46,473 bases of DNA, taken from Streptomyces sp. JJ36. GTDB lineage: Bacteria > Actinomycetota > Actinomycetes > Streptomycetales > Streptomycetaceae. Location of the stretch: contig NZ_JACYHE010000046.1 in the NCBI RefSeq assembly GCF_021696945.1, positions 1 to 46,473 on the forward strand, in the 5' to 3' direction. Shown piece after piece: positions 31,092-38,672 of this stretch. Position 1 is the first letter of the stretch. Each line of letters begins with the position of its first letter. The position numbers and the translations under genes are program-made. The notes beneath the pieces were generated by a model, which was not told where the DNA came from, made no database searches, and worked only from the letters and a program-made list of their open reading frames with translations.

Positions 31092-32464
31092 GCGAGCAGC
31101 GGCAGCGGGCCGGGACCCGCACGGACACCGCACCCGGCACCGGCGGCGACCCCGGGAGGACCCGCTTCGAACGCGCCCTCGAACGCGGGCTCGCCCGCCT
31201 CACCGGCGAGGTGCTGGGCCCGTACCAGAGCGCCGTGGTGCGCATCGGCTTCTCCCTCACCTGGCTGCTCTTCCTGCTCCGCGAGTGGCCGCACCGGCAC
31301 GAGCTCTACGGCCCCGGCAGCCCCTGGGGCCTCGACCTGGCGGAGCGGCTGGTCGCCTCCAACCAGGCGTTCACGGTGCTGCTGTGGAGCGACAGCGAGA
31401 CCTGGTTCGAGAGCGTCTACGCGCTCGCGGTGCTCTCCAGTGCCGCGCTGCTGCTCGGCTGGCGCACCCGCACCGCCTCGGTCCTCTTCATGGCCGGGGT
31501 GCTCTCCCTGCAGAACCGCAGCGTCTTCATGGGCGACGGCGGGGACAACGTCGTCCATCTGATGGCCCTCTACCTCGTGCTCACCCGCTGCGGCCGGGTC
31601 TGGTCGCTGGACGCCCGGCGTGCCGCCCGCAACGTCGCCCGGAGCGCCGCCCGGACGGACGTCACCGGGATCGTGCTGTGGGTCCTCGCCGGGCTCACCC
31701 TCGCGGTGGTCACCCTGGGGCCGGGGCTGAGCGGCGGCTGGGCGCTGGTGTTCTGGGGGCTGTGGGCCGCGCAGGCGGTCTGGTGGGCGGTGCACCAGCA
31801 GCCACCGGGCGAGGCCCGCACGGTCTGCGACATCCTGGCCAACCTGGTGCACAACGGCGCGCTCCTGGTGATCATGGCCGAGGTCTGCCTGATCTACGCG
31901 ACCGCCGGCTGGTACAAGATCCAGGGTTCCCGCTGGCAGGACGGCACCGCCGTCTACTACCCGCTGCACCTGGACTACTTCGCCCCCTGGCCCGGGCTGA
32001 ACGAGGTCGTGGCGAGCAGCGGGATGCTCATCCTGCTGATGACGTACGGCACAGTGATCGTGCAGGTCGCCTTCCCCTTCACCCTCTTCAACCGCCGGGT
32101 CAAGAACGTCCTGCTGGCCATGATGATCGCCGAGCACCTCAGCATCGCGGTGCTGATGGGGCTGCCCTTCTTCTCCCTGGCGATGATCGCCGCCGACGCC
32201 GTCTTCCTGCCCACCGCCCTGCTGGTCTGGGTGGGCGCCCGCTCCGCACGGCTCCGCGACCGGTTCCTGCCCGGTGGAGTCGTACGGGACACGAAGGGCC
32301 CGTACGGCACGGACGGCACGCCCGGCACCGGAGCAGGAGAGATCGCCGGGCCCGGAGCCGGTGCGCCGGACGCGCCCGGCGGCGAACCGGAGCCCGCGGC
32401 CGCGGAGCGGCCTGCGGACTCCGCGCCCGGCCGGGACGCCCCGGCCGACGCCGGGCTCCGCTGA
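31088..32464 (+). CDS. HTTM-domain polytopic membrane protein (gamma-carboxylase-like)
   Basis: This 458-aa HTTM protein, of the family that includes vitamin K-dependent gamma-carboxylase, has several membrane helices between about residues 50 and 395 and a disordered Pro/Ala/Gly/Asp-rich cytoplasmic tail. Landmarks: VVRIGFSLTWLLFLLREW, FMGDGGDNVVHLMALYL, and YATAGWYKIQGSRWQDGTAVYYPLHL, which resembles the Lys-containing region of gamma-carboxylases. GTG start 31088 overlaps the DUF5819 stop (GTGA). Bacterial HTTM proteins have no firmly known reaction; quinone/hydroquinone-linked chemistry is possible. The DUF5819 protein may be its extracytoplasmic partner or substrate. Confidence 0.85.
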   Translation: MSEQRQRAGTRTDTAPGTGGDPGRTRFERALERGLARLTGEVLGPYQSAVVRIGFSLTWLLFLLREWPHRHELYGPGSPWGLDLAERLVASNQAFTVLLWSDSETWFESVYALAVLSSAALLLGWRTRTASVLFMAGVLSLQNRSVFMGDGGDNVVHLMALYLVLTRCGRVWSLDARRAARNVARSAARTDVTGIVLWVLAGLTLAVVTLGPGLSGGWALVFWGLWAAQAVWWAVHQQPPGEARTVCDILANLVHNGALLVIMAEVCLIYATAGWYKIQGSRWQDGTAVYYPLHLDYFAPWPGLNEVVASSGMLILLMTYGTVIVQVAFPFTLFNRRVKNVLLAMMIAEHLSIAVLMGLPFFSLAMIAADAVFLPTALLVWVGARSARLRDRFLPGGVVRDTKGPYGTDGTPGTGAGEIAGPGAGAPDAPGGEPEPAAAERPADSAPGRDAPADAGLR

Positions 32465-32579
32465 CGCGGGCGCCCGGCCCCGGGCGCGTTCCCGTCCGGC
32501 GGCCGGCCGCCCGGCTCGCCCCGCCCCCGGAGGCGCACCGGGCGGTGGGGCCCTCCGGGGGCGCCCGTACGCTGGGGTG

Positions 32580-33374
32580 ATGACCGACGAGGCAACGGAG
32601 GGCGCCCCGGACACCGGGACGGCGCACCGCTGGCGCGCGCTCGCGGGGGAGCCGGGCGTCGTCGTGCTGGACGGCTTCCACGCCCTCAAGCACGCGCTGC
32701 GCTTCGGCGCGGAGATCCCGCTCGCCGTCAGCGAGGACCCCACGGCCGCGCTGGCGCTCGCCGGCCGGCTCGCGCCCGACCTCACCGACCGCCTCGCCGG
32801 CCTGCTGCGACCCGTGCCGCCCGGCACCCTGGGCCGTCTCGTGCCGCGCCCGCACCCCACCGGTGTCGCCGCGCTGGCCGTCCGCGGTACCGGGGAGGCC
32901 GGTACGCTCGCGCCGGCCGTGGACACCGGGCGACGCACCGCGCCGCTGGTCGTCCTGGACGCGCCGCGCCACCTGGGCAACCTCGGCGCCGTCGTACGGC
33001 TCGCCGCCGGGTGCGGTGCCGCGGGCGTGCTCACCACGGGCACCGTGGACCCCTGGCACCCCGCCGCCGTACGGGCCGCCGCCGGGCTGCACTTCGCCGT
33101 CCCGGTGCAGCACCGGGAGCCCGCGGAACTGCCGGCCGGGCCCCTCTACGCCCTCGATCCGGAGGGCGCGGACCTGCGCACCCGCACCCTCCCGGACGAC
33201 GCGCTGCTGGCCTTCGGCTCCGAGCGGCAGGGGCTGGGCGCGGAGCTGCGGGCGCGGGCGGACCATCTGGTGGCCCTGCCCATGCGTCCGCGGGTCTCCA
33301 GCTACAACCTCGCCACCTCGGTGGCGATGACGCTCTATCACTGGAGCGCCCAGCGGCCGCCCGGCAGCGCATGA
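32580..33374 (+). CDS. SpoU/TrmH-family RNA 2'-O-ribose methyltransferase
   Basis: This 264-aa SPOUT-class methyltransferase uses S-adenosylmethionine on rRNA or tRNA ribose. The three SpoU motifs are present: VVLDAPRHLGNLGAVVRLAAGCGA (motif 1), LLAFGSERQGLG (motif 2) and LPMRPRVSSYNLATSVAMTLYHW (motif 3, deep trefoil knot). The N-terminal substrate-binding region is short. The ATG at 32580 is preceded by TACGCT (32567-32572) with only about 7 nt between, typical of a leaderless actinobacterial gene. The RNA target cannot be read from the sequence. Confidence 0.9.
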   Translation: MTDEATEGAPDTGTAHRWRALAGEPGVVVLDGFHALKHALRFGAEIPLAVSEDPTAALALAGRLAPDLTDRLAGLLRPVPPGTLGRLVPRPHPTGVAALAVRGTGEAGTLAPAVDTGRRTAPLVVLDAPRHLGNLGAVVRLAAGCGAAGVLTTGTVDPWHPAAVRAAAGLHFAVPVQHREPAELPAGPLYALDPEGADLRTRTLPDDALLAFGSERQGLGAELRARADHLVALPMRPRVSSYNLATSVAMTLYHWSAQRPPGSA

Positions 33375-33486
33375 CCGCGCCCAGGGGCGCGTGACCGCAG
33401 CCCCGCGCCCCGGTCCGGCCCCGGCCGGCCACCCGCAGCAGGCCCCGGCCGCCGAGCCACCGGCCGGCCGCCGCGGCTCGCCGCGA

Positions 33487-33540
33487 CTCAGGTCGGTCGC
33501 CCGCCGCTCAGGTCGGTCGCCCGCCGCTCAGGCCGGTCGC
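33487..33540. repeat. 20-bp tandem repeat (about 2.7 copies) covering the paaN stop codon
   Basis: Units of CTCAGGTCGGTCGCCCGCCG repeat at 33487, 33507 and 33527 (last copy partial with one change). Each carries TCA, that is TGA for paaN, at 33488, 33508 and 33528, so the copies give stops in three different frames. The true paaN stop is 33528-33530. Confidence 0.8.
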
Positions 33541-35219
33541 CGCACCTCCACCGTGCGGAAGCGGTTCGCCACGAAGGCGCCGTCGCAGAGGGCGGCGTTC
33601 GCCGCCGGGTTGCCGCCCGAGCCGTGGAAGTCGGAGAAGGCGGCGGTCTGGTTGACGTACACCCCGCCGGTCAGGTTAAGCGAGAGCTGCGCACACTCCT
33701 CCAGGCAGGCGTCCTCGACCAGCCGCTCGGCCTCCGGGGAGGTGGTGTAGGCGCCGACCGTCATCGCGCCCTTCTCCCGCACCGTGCGCCGCAGCAGCTC
33801 CACGGCGGCCTCCGTCGAGTCCACGGCGACCGCGAAGGACACCGGACCGAAGCACTCCGCCAGGTACGCCGCCTCGGCCTCCGGCTTCGCCGCCTCCAGC
33901 TTGAGGATCAGCGGGGTGCGGACCGTGGCGCCGGGGAAGTCCGGGTGGGTCAGGGCGCGGGAGGGCAGCGCCACCTCGCCCAGCGACGCCGCGGCGTCGA
34001 GGCGCTCCGTGACCTGCGGGTTCACCAGGGCGCCCAGCACCCCGGCGGCCCGGGCGTCGTCCCCGAGCAGCGTGCCGACGGCGCCGGCGAGATCGCTCAC
34101 CACCTCGTCGTAGGACTTCTCGCCCTCGTCGGTGGCGATGCCGGTGCGGGGGATCAGCAGGTTCTGCGGGGTGGTGCACATCTGGCCGCTGTAGAGCGAG
34201 AGCGAGAAGGCGAGGTTGGCCAGCATGCCCTGGTAGTCGTCGGTGGAGTCGACGACGACGGTGTTCACGCCCGCCTTCTCGGTGTGCACCACGGCCTGCC
34301 GGGCGTGGGTCTCCAGCCAGTCGCCGAACGCCGTGGAGCCGGTGTAGTCGATGATCCGGATCTCCGGGCGCACCGCCAGCTCCTTGGCGAGGCCCTCGCC
34401 GTCGCGCTCGGCCGCCAGCGCGACCAGATTCGGGTCAAAGCCCGCCTCGGTCAGCACCTCGCGGGTGATGCGCACGGTCAGCGCCAGCGGCAGCACGGCC
34501 CGCGGATGCGGCTTGACCAGCACCGGGTTTCCGGTGGCCAGGGAGGCGAAGAGGCCCGGGTAGCCGTTCCAGGTGGGGAAGGTGTTGCACCCGATGAGCA
34601 GTGAGACGCCGCGCCCGACGGGGGTGAACTGCTTCCGCAGCGTCAGCGGGTCCCGCTTGCCCTGCGGCTTCGACCAGTCCGCGCTGTCCGGGGTGCGCAC
34701 CTGCTCCAGGTACGCGTACGCCACCGCCTCCATGCCGCGGTCCTGCGCGTGCGGGCCGCCCGCCTGGAGGGCCATCATGAACCCCTGCCCGCTGGTGTGC
34801 ATCACCGCGTGGGCGAACTCGTGCGTGCGGGCGCTGATCCGGGCCAGGATCTCCAGGCACACCGCCGCCCGCGTCTCCGGCCCGGCCTCCCGCCAGGCGG
34901 GCATCGCCGCGCGCATCGCCGGCAGCAGCACGTCCGGGTCCGGGTGCGGGTAGGCGATGTCCATCGGGATGCCGTAGGGCGAGGACTCGGTGGCCGGCCA
35001 GTCGTCCGTGCCCGGCTGGTCCAGGGCGAAGCGCGTGCCGCGCAGCGCGTCGAAGGCCGACTGCCCCTCCGCTGCGCTCAGCGAACCGTCCTCGCCGTAG
35101 GCCTTCGGGTGCTCCGGGTGCGGCGACCAGTAGGCACGGCTGCGGAGGGCCTCCAGCGCCTGGTCGAGGGTGGCGCGGTGTTTCTCGATCAACTGCACGG
35201 GCGAGAGTCCGGGGGTCAC
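33528..35219 (-). CDS. paaN: Phenylacetic acid degradation aldehyde dehydrogenase PaaN
   Basis: This aldehyde dehydrogenase-superfamily enzyme is proposed to oxidise the ring-opened aldehyde of the phenylacetate pathway. The 563-aa protein has the NAD-binding ALDH fold (FTPVGRGVSLLIGCNTFPTWN, KPHPRAVLPLAL, DYTGSTAFG), the catalytic-Cys region SLYSGQMCTTPQN, and a C-terminal AFSDFHGSGGNPAAN. It is the ALDH-only type: the MaoC-like hydratase domain of E. coli PaaZ (about 680 aa) is absent. I chose GTG 35219, with GAGGAG 9 nt upstream; a TTG at 35228 touches that ribosome site and is less likely. The promoter before it contains the shared 18-bp operator. Confidence 0.92.
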   Translation of the reverse strand: MTPGLSPVQLIEKHRATLDQALEALRSRAYWSPHPEHPKAYGEDGSLSAAEGQSAFDALRGTRFALDQPGTDDWPATESSPYGIPMDIAYPHPDPDVLLPAMRAAMPAWREAGPETRAAVCLEILARISARTHEFAHAVMHTSGQGFMMALQAGGPHAQDRGMEAVAYAYLEQVRTPDSADWSKPQGKRDPLTLRKQFTPVGRGVSLLIGCNTFPTWNGYPGLFASLATGNPVLVKPHPRAVLPLALTVRITREVLTEAGFDPNLVALAAERDGEGLAKELAVRPEIRIIDYTGSTAFGDWLETHARQAVVHTEKAGVNTVVVDSTDDYQGMLANLAFSLSLYSGQMCTTPQNLLIPRTGIATDEGEKSYDEVVSDLAGAVGTLLGDDARAAGVLGALVNPQVTERLDAAASLGEVALPSRALTHPDFPGATVRTPLILKLEAAKPEAEAAYLAECFGPVSFAVAVDSTEAAVELLRRTVREKGAMTVGAYTTSPEAERLVEDACLEECAQLSLNLTGGVYVNQTAAFSDFHGSGGNPAANAALCDGAFVANRFRTVEVRRPA

Positions 35220-35278
35220 GGTGACCAACTCCTCGTCGAGCTGGGTGGCTGACAGCGGGGCAATGGGTAGATACTGCT

Positions 35279-35296
35279 ACCGAACGATCGGTCGGT
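35279..35296. promoter_or_regulatory. Operator of the TetR/PaaR type between paaN and its regulator
   Basis: ACCGAACGATCGGTCGGT is the exact reverse complement of the paaA operator. On the minus strand it fills the 18-bp spacer of a promoter with TTGCAC (35295-35300) and CAGTAT (35271-35276) that drives paaN, so a bound repressor would block RNA polymerase. From memory, T. thermophilus PaaR sites (CNAACGNNCGTTNG) are similar, with one mismatch. Confidence 0.78.
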
Positions 35297-35367
35297 GCAA
35301 GGGGGCCAGGAACGTGACCGCACACACCGGGGACGGCTCACCCGAACGCCCCGCTACGATCGGCGGC

Positions 35368-35976
35368 ATGCCCGCCGCCACGCCCGCGCCGCCGCCCGCC
35401 CGGCGCGACACCTACACCCCGGAGTCCCTGCTCACGGTCGCCGTGCAGGTGTTCAACGAACGCGGCTACGACGGCACCTCCATGGAACACCTCTCCCGCG
35501 CCGCGGGCATCTCCAAGTCCTCCATCTACCACCACGTCCGGGGCAAGGAGGAGTTGCTGCGGCGGGCCATAAGCCGCGCCCTGGACGGGCTCTTCGCCAT
35601 CCTCGACGAGCCCGCGGCCCGGGAGGGCCGGGCGGTGGACCGGCTGGAGCACGTCGCCCGGCGCACCGCCGAGGTGCTGACGGCCGAGCTGCCCTACGTG
35701 ACCCTGCTGCTGCGGGTGCGCGGCAACACGGGCACTGAGCGCTGGGCGATGGACCGGCGCCGCGAGTTCGACCAGCAGGTCGCGGAGCTGCTGAAGGAGG
35801 CGGCCGCCGACGGGGACCTGCGCGGGGACGTGGACGCGCGGCTGGCCACCCGGCTCCTCTTCGGCATGATCAACTCGATCGTCGAGTGGTACCGGCCCGG
35901 CCGCGGCCACGTCACCGGAGCCGAGGTCGCCGACGCCGTCGTCACCACCGCCTTCGCCGGTCTCCGCACCCACTGA
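35368..35976 (+). CDS. paaR: TetR-family regulator, probable PaaR
   Basis: This 202-aa TetR repressor has an N-terminal HTH (about 20-65: ESLLTVAVQVFNERGYDGTSMEHLSRAAGISKSSIYHHVRGKEELLRRAI) and a C-terminal ligand domain. It is divergent from paaN with the operator between them, so it is the likely phenylacetyl-CoA-responsive repressor of paaN and paaABCDE. I chose ATG 35368 because TACGAT (35354-35359) lies 8 nt before it, fitting leaderless transcription; a GTG at 35314 would add 18 residues. The stop codon starts a 13-bp tandem repeat. Confidence 0.85.
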   Translation: MPAATPAPPPARRDTYTPESLLTVAVQVFNERGYDGTSMEHLSRAAGISKSSIYHHVRGKEELLRRAISRALDGLFAILDEPAAREGRAVDRLEHVARRTAEVLTAELPYVTLLLRVRGNTGTERWAMDRRREFDQQVAELLKEAAADGDLRGDVDARLATRLLFGMINSIVEWYRPGRGHVTGAEVADAVVTTAFAGLRTH

Positions 35977-36022
35977 GCGCACCCACTGAGCGCACCCGCT
36001 GAGCGCGCCTACTGAGCGCGCC
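35971..36022. repeat. Four 13-bp tandem repeats starting at the TetR stop codon
   Basis: Units of CACTGAGCGCACC (two exact, then CGCTGAGCGCGCC and TACTGAGCGCGCC) run from 35971 to 36022. TGA occurs at 35974, 35987, 36000 and 36013, covering all three frames. The first TGA is the stop codon of the TetR gene. Confidence 0.85.
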
Positions 36023-36092
36023 CCCGGGCGCCGGCAGCCGCCCTCCGGCAGCCCCGCGGGTGTCCCCGCGACGGGCGCCTCGCGGCTCCGGT

Positions 36093-37904
36093 TCAGGCGG
36101 TCTCCCCGGGCCCCCCGGACAGACCCGCCTGCCCGACCAGGGCGTGCACCTCCTCGGGCGTGCTGAGGGCGAGGGCCCGCTCGGCGAGGACGCCGCAGGT
36201 GGCGCGGTCCAGGCCGCGGATGCGGGCGCGGACCTCGTCCAGTGCCGCCGGGGCCACCGAGAGGGCGTCCACGCCCAGCCCGAGGAGCAGCGGGGAGACC
36301 AGCGGGTGGGCCGCCGCGTCACCGCAGACCGAGACCGGGCGGCCGTGCCGGTGCCCGGCCGTCACCGTACGGGCGATGGCGCGCAGCACCGCCGGGTGGG
36401 CCGCCAGGGCCGGGGTGGCCGCCGGGTCCCGCCGGTCCAGGTCGAGGAGCTGGCAGGTGAGGTCGTTCGAGCCGATGGAGAGGAACGCGGCCTCCGCGGC
36501 GAGGTCGCCCGCCGCGGCGACCGCCTCCGGCAGCTCGATCATGACGCCCAGCGGCGGCGCCGTGACCCCGGCCTCCGCGGCCGCACGGTCCAGGAGCTCC
36601 CGGCAGGCACGCAGCTCCGCGAGGCCGGCCACCATCGGGATCATGATGCGCAGGCCGGTCTCCGCGCCGGCCTCCAGCAGCGCCCGGAACTGCTCGGCGA
36701 AGGCGTCCGGCTCGGCCAGCATCAGCGGCAGGCCGCGCCCCAGCCGGCCGCCGGCGGCCTCCCGCCCGGCCACCAGGAAGGGCGGCAGCTTGTCGTCGGC
36801 GTAGTCCAGCGTGCGGACCGTCACCGGGAGGCCGGCGAACCGCCGCAGCACCGGGGTGAGCGCGGCGGTGTGCTGCTGCCGGGTCGGCCAGGTGCGGGCG
36901 TCAAGGAACGGCAGTTCGGTGCGGAGCAGCCCGACGCCCTCGGCCCGCGCCTCCAGCGCGGTGTCGGCGTCCCCGGGGGTGGCGGCGTTGGCGAGCAGGC
37001 CGACGCGGTGCCCGTCCCGGGTCTCCGGCGGCAGGTGGCGCTGGGCCGCGGCGGCCTCCCGCCGGGCCCGCGCGGCGGCCATGGCGTCCCGGGCGGCGGC
37101 CTGCTCGCCCGGCTCCGGGTGGACGACGGCGTGCGGCACCGCGGTGTCCACCAGCAGCTCCGCGCCGTCGGCCAGGTCCAGCACCGCCGGGTCGGCGTCC
37201 AGCAGCAGCGGGATGCCGAGGGAACGGGCGACGATCGCCGCGTGCGAGTTCGGCCCGCCGGTGCGGGAGACCGCGCCCAGCACCGTGCGGCCGGGCTCCA
37301 GCAGGTCGGCGGCGCCGATCTCCTCGGCGACCAGGATCAGCGGCTCGTCCGGCGACGGCAGCGGCGCCCCGCAGAGTTCGGCGAGCACCCGGCGCCCCAC
37401 CTGGCGGACGTCGGCCGCGCGCTCGGCGAGGGTCGGGTCGTCGAGGGCGGCGATCAGCCCGGCGTAGGCGTCCACGGCCTGCCGGACCGCCTCCGGAGCC
37501 GTCAGCCCGGCCTCCGCACCGCTGCGGGCACGGGCCACCAGGTCGGCGTCCTGCGCCAGGAAGCCGTTGACCTCCATGATCCCGGCCTGGTCGTCCTTCT
37601 GCTCGTCCCGCAGCCGGGCGGCGAGCTGGAGCAGCCGCACCGCCACGGCCTCGAACGCGGCCGTGATACGGGCGGCCGCGTCCGCCGGGTCGCTTCGTCG
37701 CCCGGGCGCCGTGCCGGTCTCTTCCGCGAACGGGCGGTCGGTGCGGTGCAGCACCCCGAGGGCGGTGCCGTCGGAGGCGGGGCGGCCGCCGAGGGCGCGG
37801 CGGGGCGCCGCCGCCCCGGCGGGCGTCTCCGCGGGGGGCGCGGTGGTCTCGGGGTGGGTGCGCGCGGGCGGACTGGCGGGCCGGCTCGCAGGCAGCGGGG
37901 TCAT
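36093..37904 (-). CDS. PTS enzyme I, dedicated to the Dha system
   Basis: This phosphoenolpyruvate-protein phosphotransferase passes phosphate from PEP to HPr, which in turn feeds DhaM. The 603-aa protein has a Pro/Ala-rich N-terminal extension (about 1-40), a swivelling domain with phospho-His221 in TGGPNSHAAIVARSLGIP, and a PEP-binding barrel with VGLLRTE (Arg), RTLDYADDK, MIPMV, SIGSNDLT and catalytic Cys527 in SVCGDAA. It differs from housekeeping EI (RTLD.GGDK, TNDLTQY..A.DR, CGE.A): these loops are altered here, so it is a divergent specialised EI. The ATG overlaps the dhaL stop by 4 bp, tying it to dihydroxyacetone kinase. Confidence 0.88.
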   Translation of the reverse strand: MTPLPASRPASPPARTHPETTAPPAETPAGAAAPRRALGGRPASDGTALGVLHRTDRPFAEETGTAPGRRSDPADAAARITAAFEAVAVRLLQLAARLRDEQKDDQAGIMEVNGFLAQDADLVARARSGAEAGLTAPEAVRQAVDAYAGLIAALDDPTLAERAADVRQVGRRVLAELCGAPLPSPDEPLILVAEEIGAADLLEPGRTVLGAVSRTGGPNSHAAIVARSLGIPLLLDADPAVLDLADGAELLVDTAVPHAVVHPEPGEQAAARDAMAAARARREAAAAQRHLPPETRDGHRVGLLANAATPGDADTALEARAEGVGLLRTELPFLDARTWPTRQQHTAALTPVLRRFAGLPVTVRTLDYADDKLPPFLVAGREAAGGRLGRGLPLMLAEPDAFAEQFRALLEAGAETGLRIMIPMVAGLAELRACRELLDRAAAEAGVTAPPLGVMIELPEAVAAAGDLAAEAAFLSIGSNDLTCQLLDLDRRDPAATPALAAHPAVLRAIARTVTAGHRHGRPVSVCGDAAAHPLVSPLLLGLGVDALSVAPAALDEVRARIRGLDRATCGVLAERALALSTPEEVHALVGQAGLSGGPGETA

Positions 37905-38527
37905 GCCGCGTCCACCACCTCGGCGAGGGCCCGGAACACCAGGGCGGTGGAGGTCGCGCCCGGGTCCTGGTGACCGACGCTGCGGGGGCCCAGATAGGAG
38001 GCGCGGCCCTTGCGGGCCTGCAAGGGGGTGGTGGCGCGCATGCCCTCCTCGGCGGCCTCGGCGGCGGCGGTGGCGGCGGCCGCGAAGTCGCCGCCCTCCT
38101 CTGCCACCCGGCGGAACGCCTCGGCGGCGGGGGCGTAGGCGTCGACCATGGTCTTGTCGCCGGGAGCGGCGGCGCCGAGCCGCTGCAGCGCCTCCAGGCC
38201 GGAGCCGAGCGCGGCGCCGAACTCCCGGGCGTCGGCCGTGGCGCCGGGCAGGGCCTTGCCCACGGTGCGGAAGACGCTGCCGTAGAGCGGCCCGGAGGCG
38301 CCGCCGACCTTGGAGACCAGGGTGGTGCCCGTCTTCACCAGCACCTCGCCGACGCCGGCCGGCTCCAGGCCGTCGAGGGCCTCGGTCACCGCGGTGAAGC
38401 CGCGGTGCATGTTCGTGCCGTGGTCGGCGTCGCCGATGGCCGAGTCGAGCTGGGTGAGATGGTCCTTCTGCGTGTCGACGGCCGTGGCGACGGCCTGCAC
38501 CCAGGAGCGGGCGAGGGCGATGTCCAC
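37901..38527 (-). CDS. dhaL: Dihydroxyacetone kinase ADP-binding subunit DhaL
   Basis: This subunit holds a permanent ADP that is rephosphorylated by DhaM and then used to phosphorylate dihydroxyacetone on DhaK. The 208-aa protein has the ADP/Mg motif LDSAIGDADHGTNMHRG (Asp33, Asp35, His36), GGASGPLYGSVF, and a C-terminal YLGPRSVGHQDPGATS. The GTG at 38527 has GAAGGAG 7 nt upstream. A 145-bp gap separates it from dhaK, and the stop overlaps enzyme I. Confidence 0.94.
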   Translation of the reverse strand: MDIALARSWVQAVATAVDTQKDHLTQLDSAIGDADHGTNMHRGFTAVTEALDGLEPAGVGEVLVKTGTTLVSKVGGASGPLYGSVFRTVGKALPGATADAREFGAALGSGLEALQRLGAAAPGDKTMVDAYAPAAEAFRRVAEEGGDFAAAATAAAEAAEEGMRATTPLQARKGRASYLGPRSVGHQDPGATSTALVFRALAEVVDAA

Positions 38528-38672
38528 CGGGAACTCCTTCGTCTGTGGCGGCTTCTTCAGCGGCGGGGCGGGTCGGGTGGCGGTCCGGAGGTCCGGGCGG
38601 TCCCGGCGCGGGCCGGGTGCGGGGCGCTCGTACGGCTCCCGCGGGACGCGTACGGGCGTCGCGCGGCCCGGC

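Noticed and set aside
35314..35367. GTG 35314 as the start of the TetR regulator
   Set aside because: It is possible, but the ATG at 35368 has a TACGAT box at leaderless spacing and gives the usual TetR length of about 200 residues. Kept only as an alternative.
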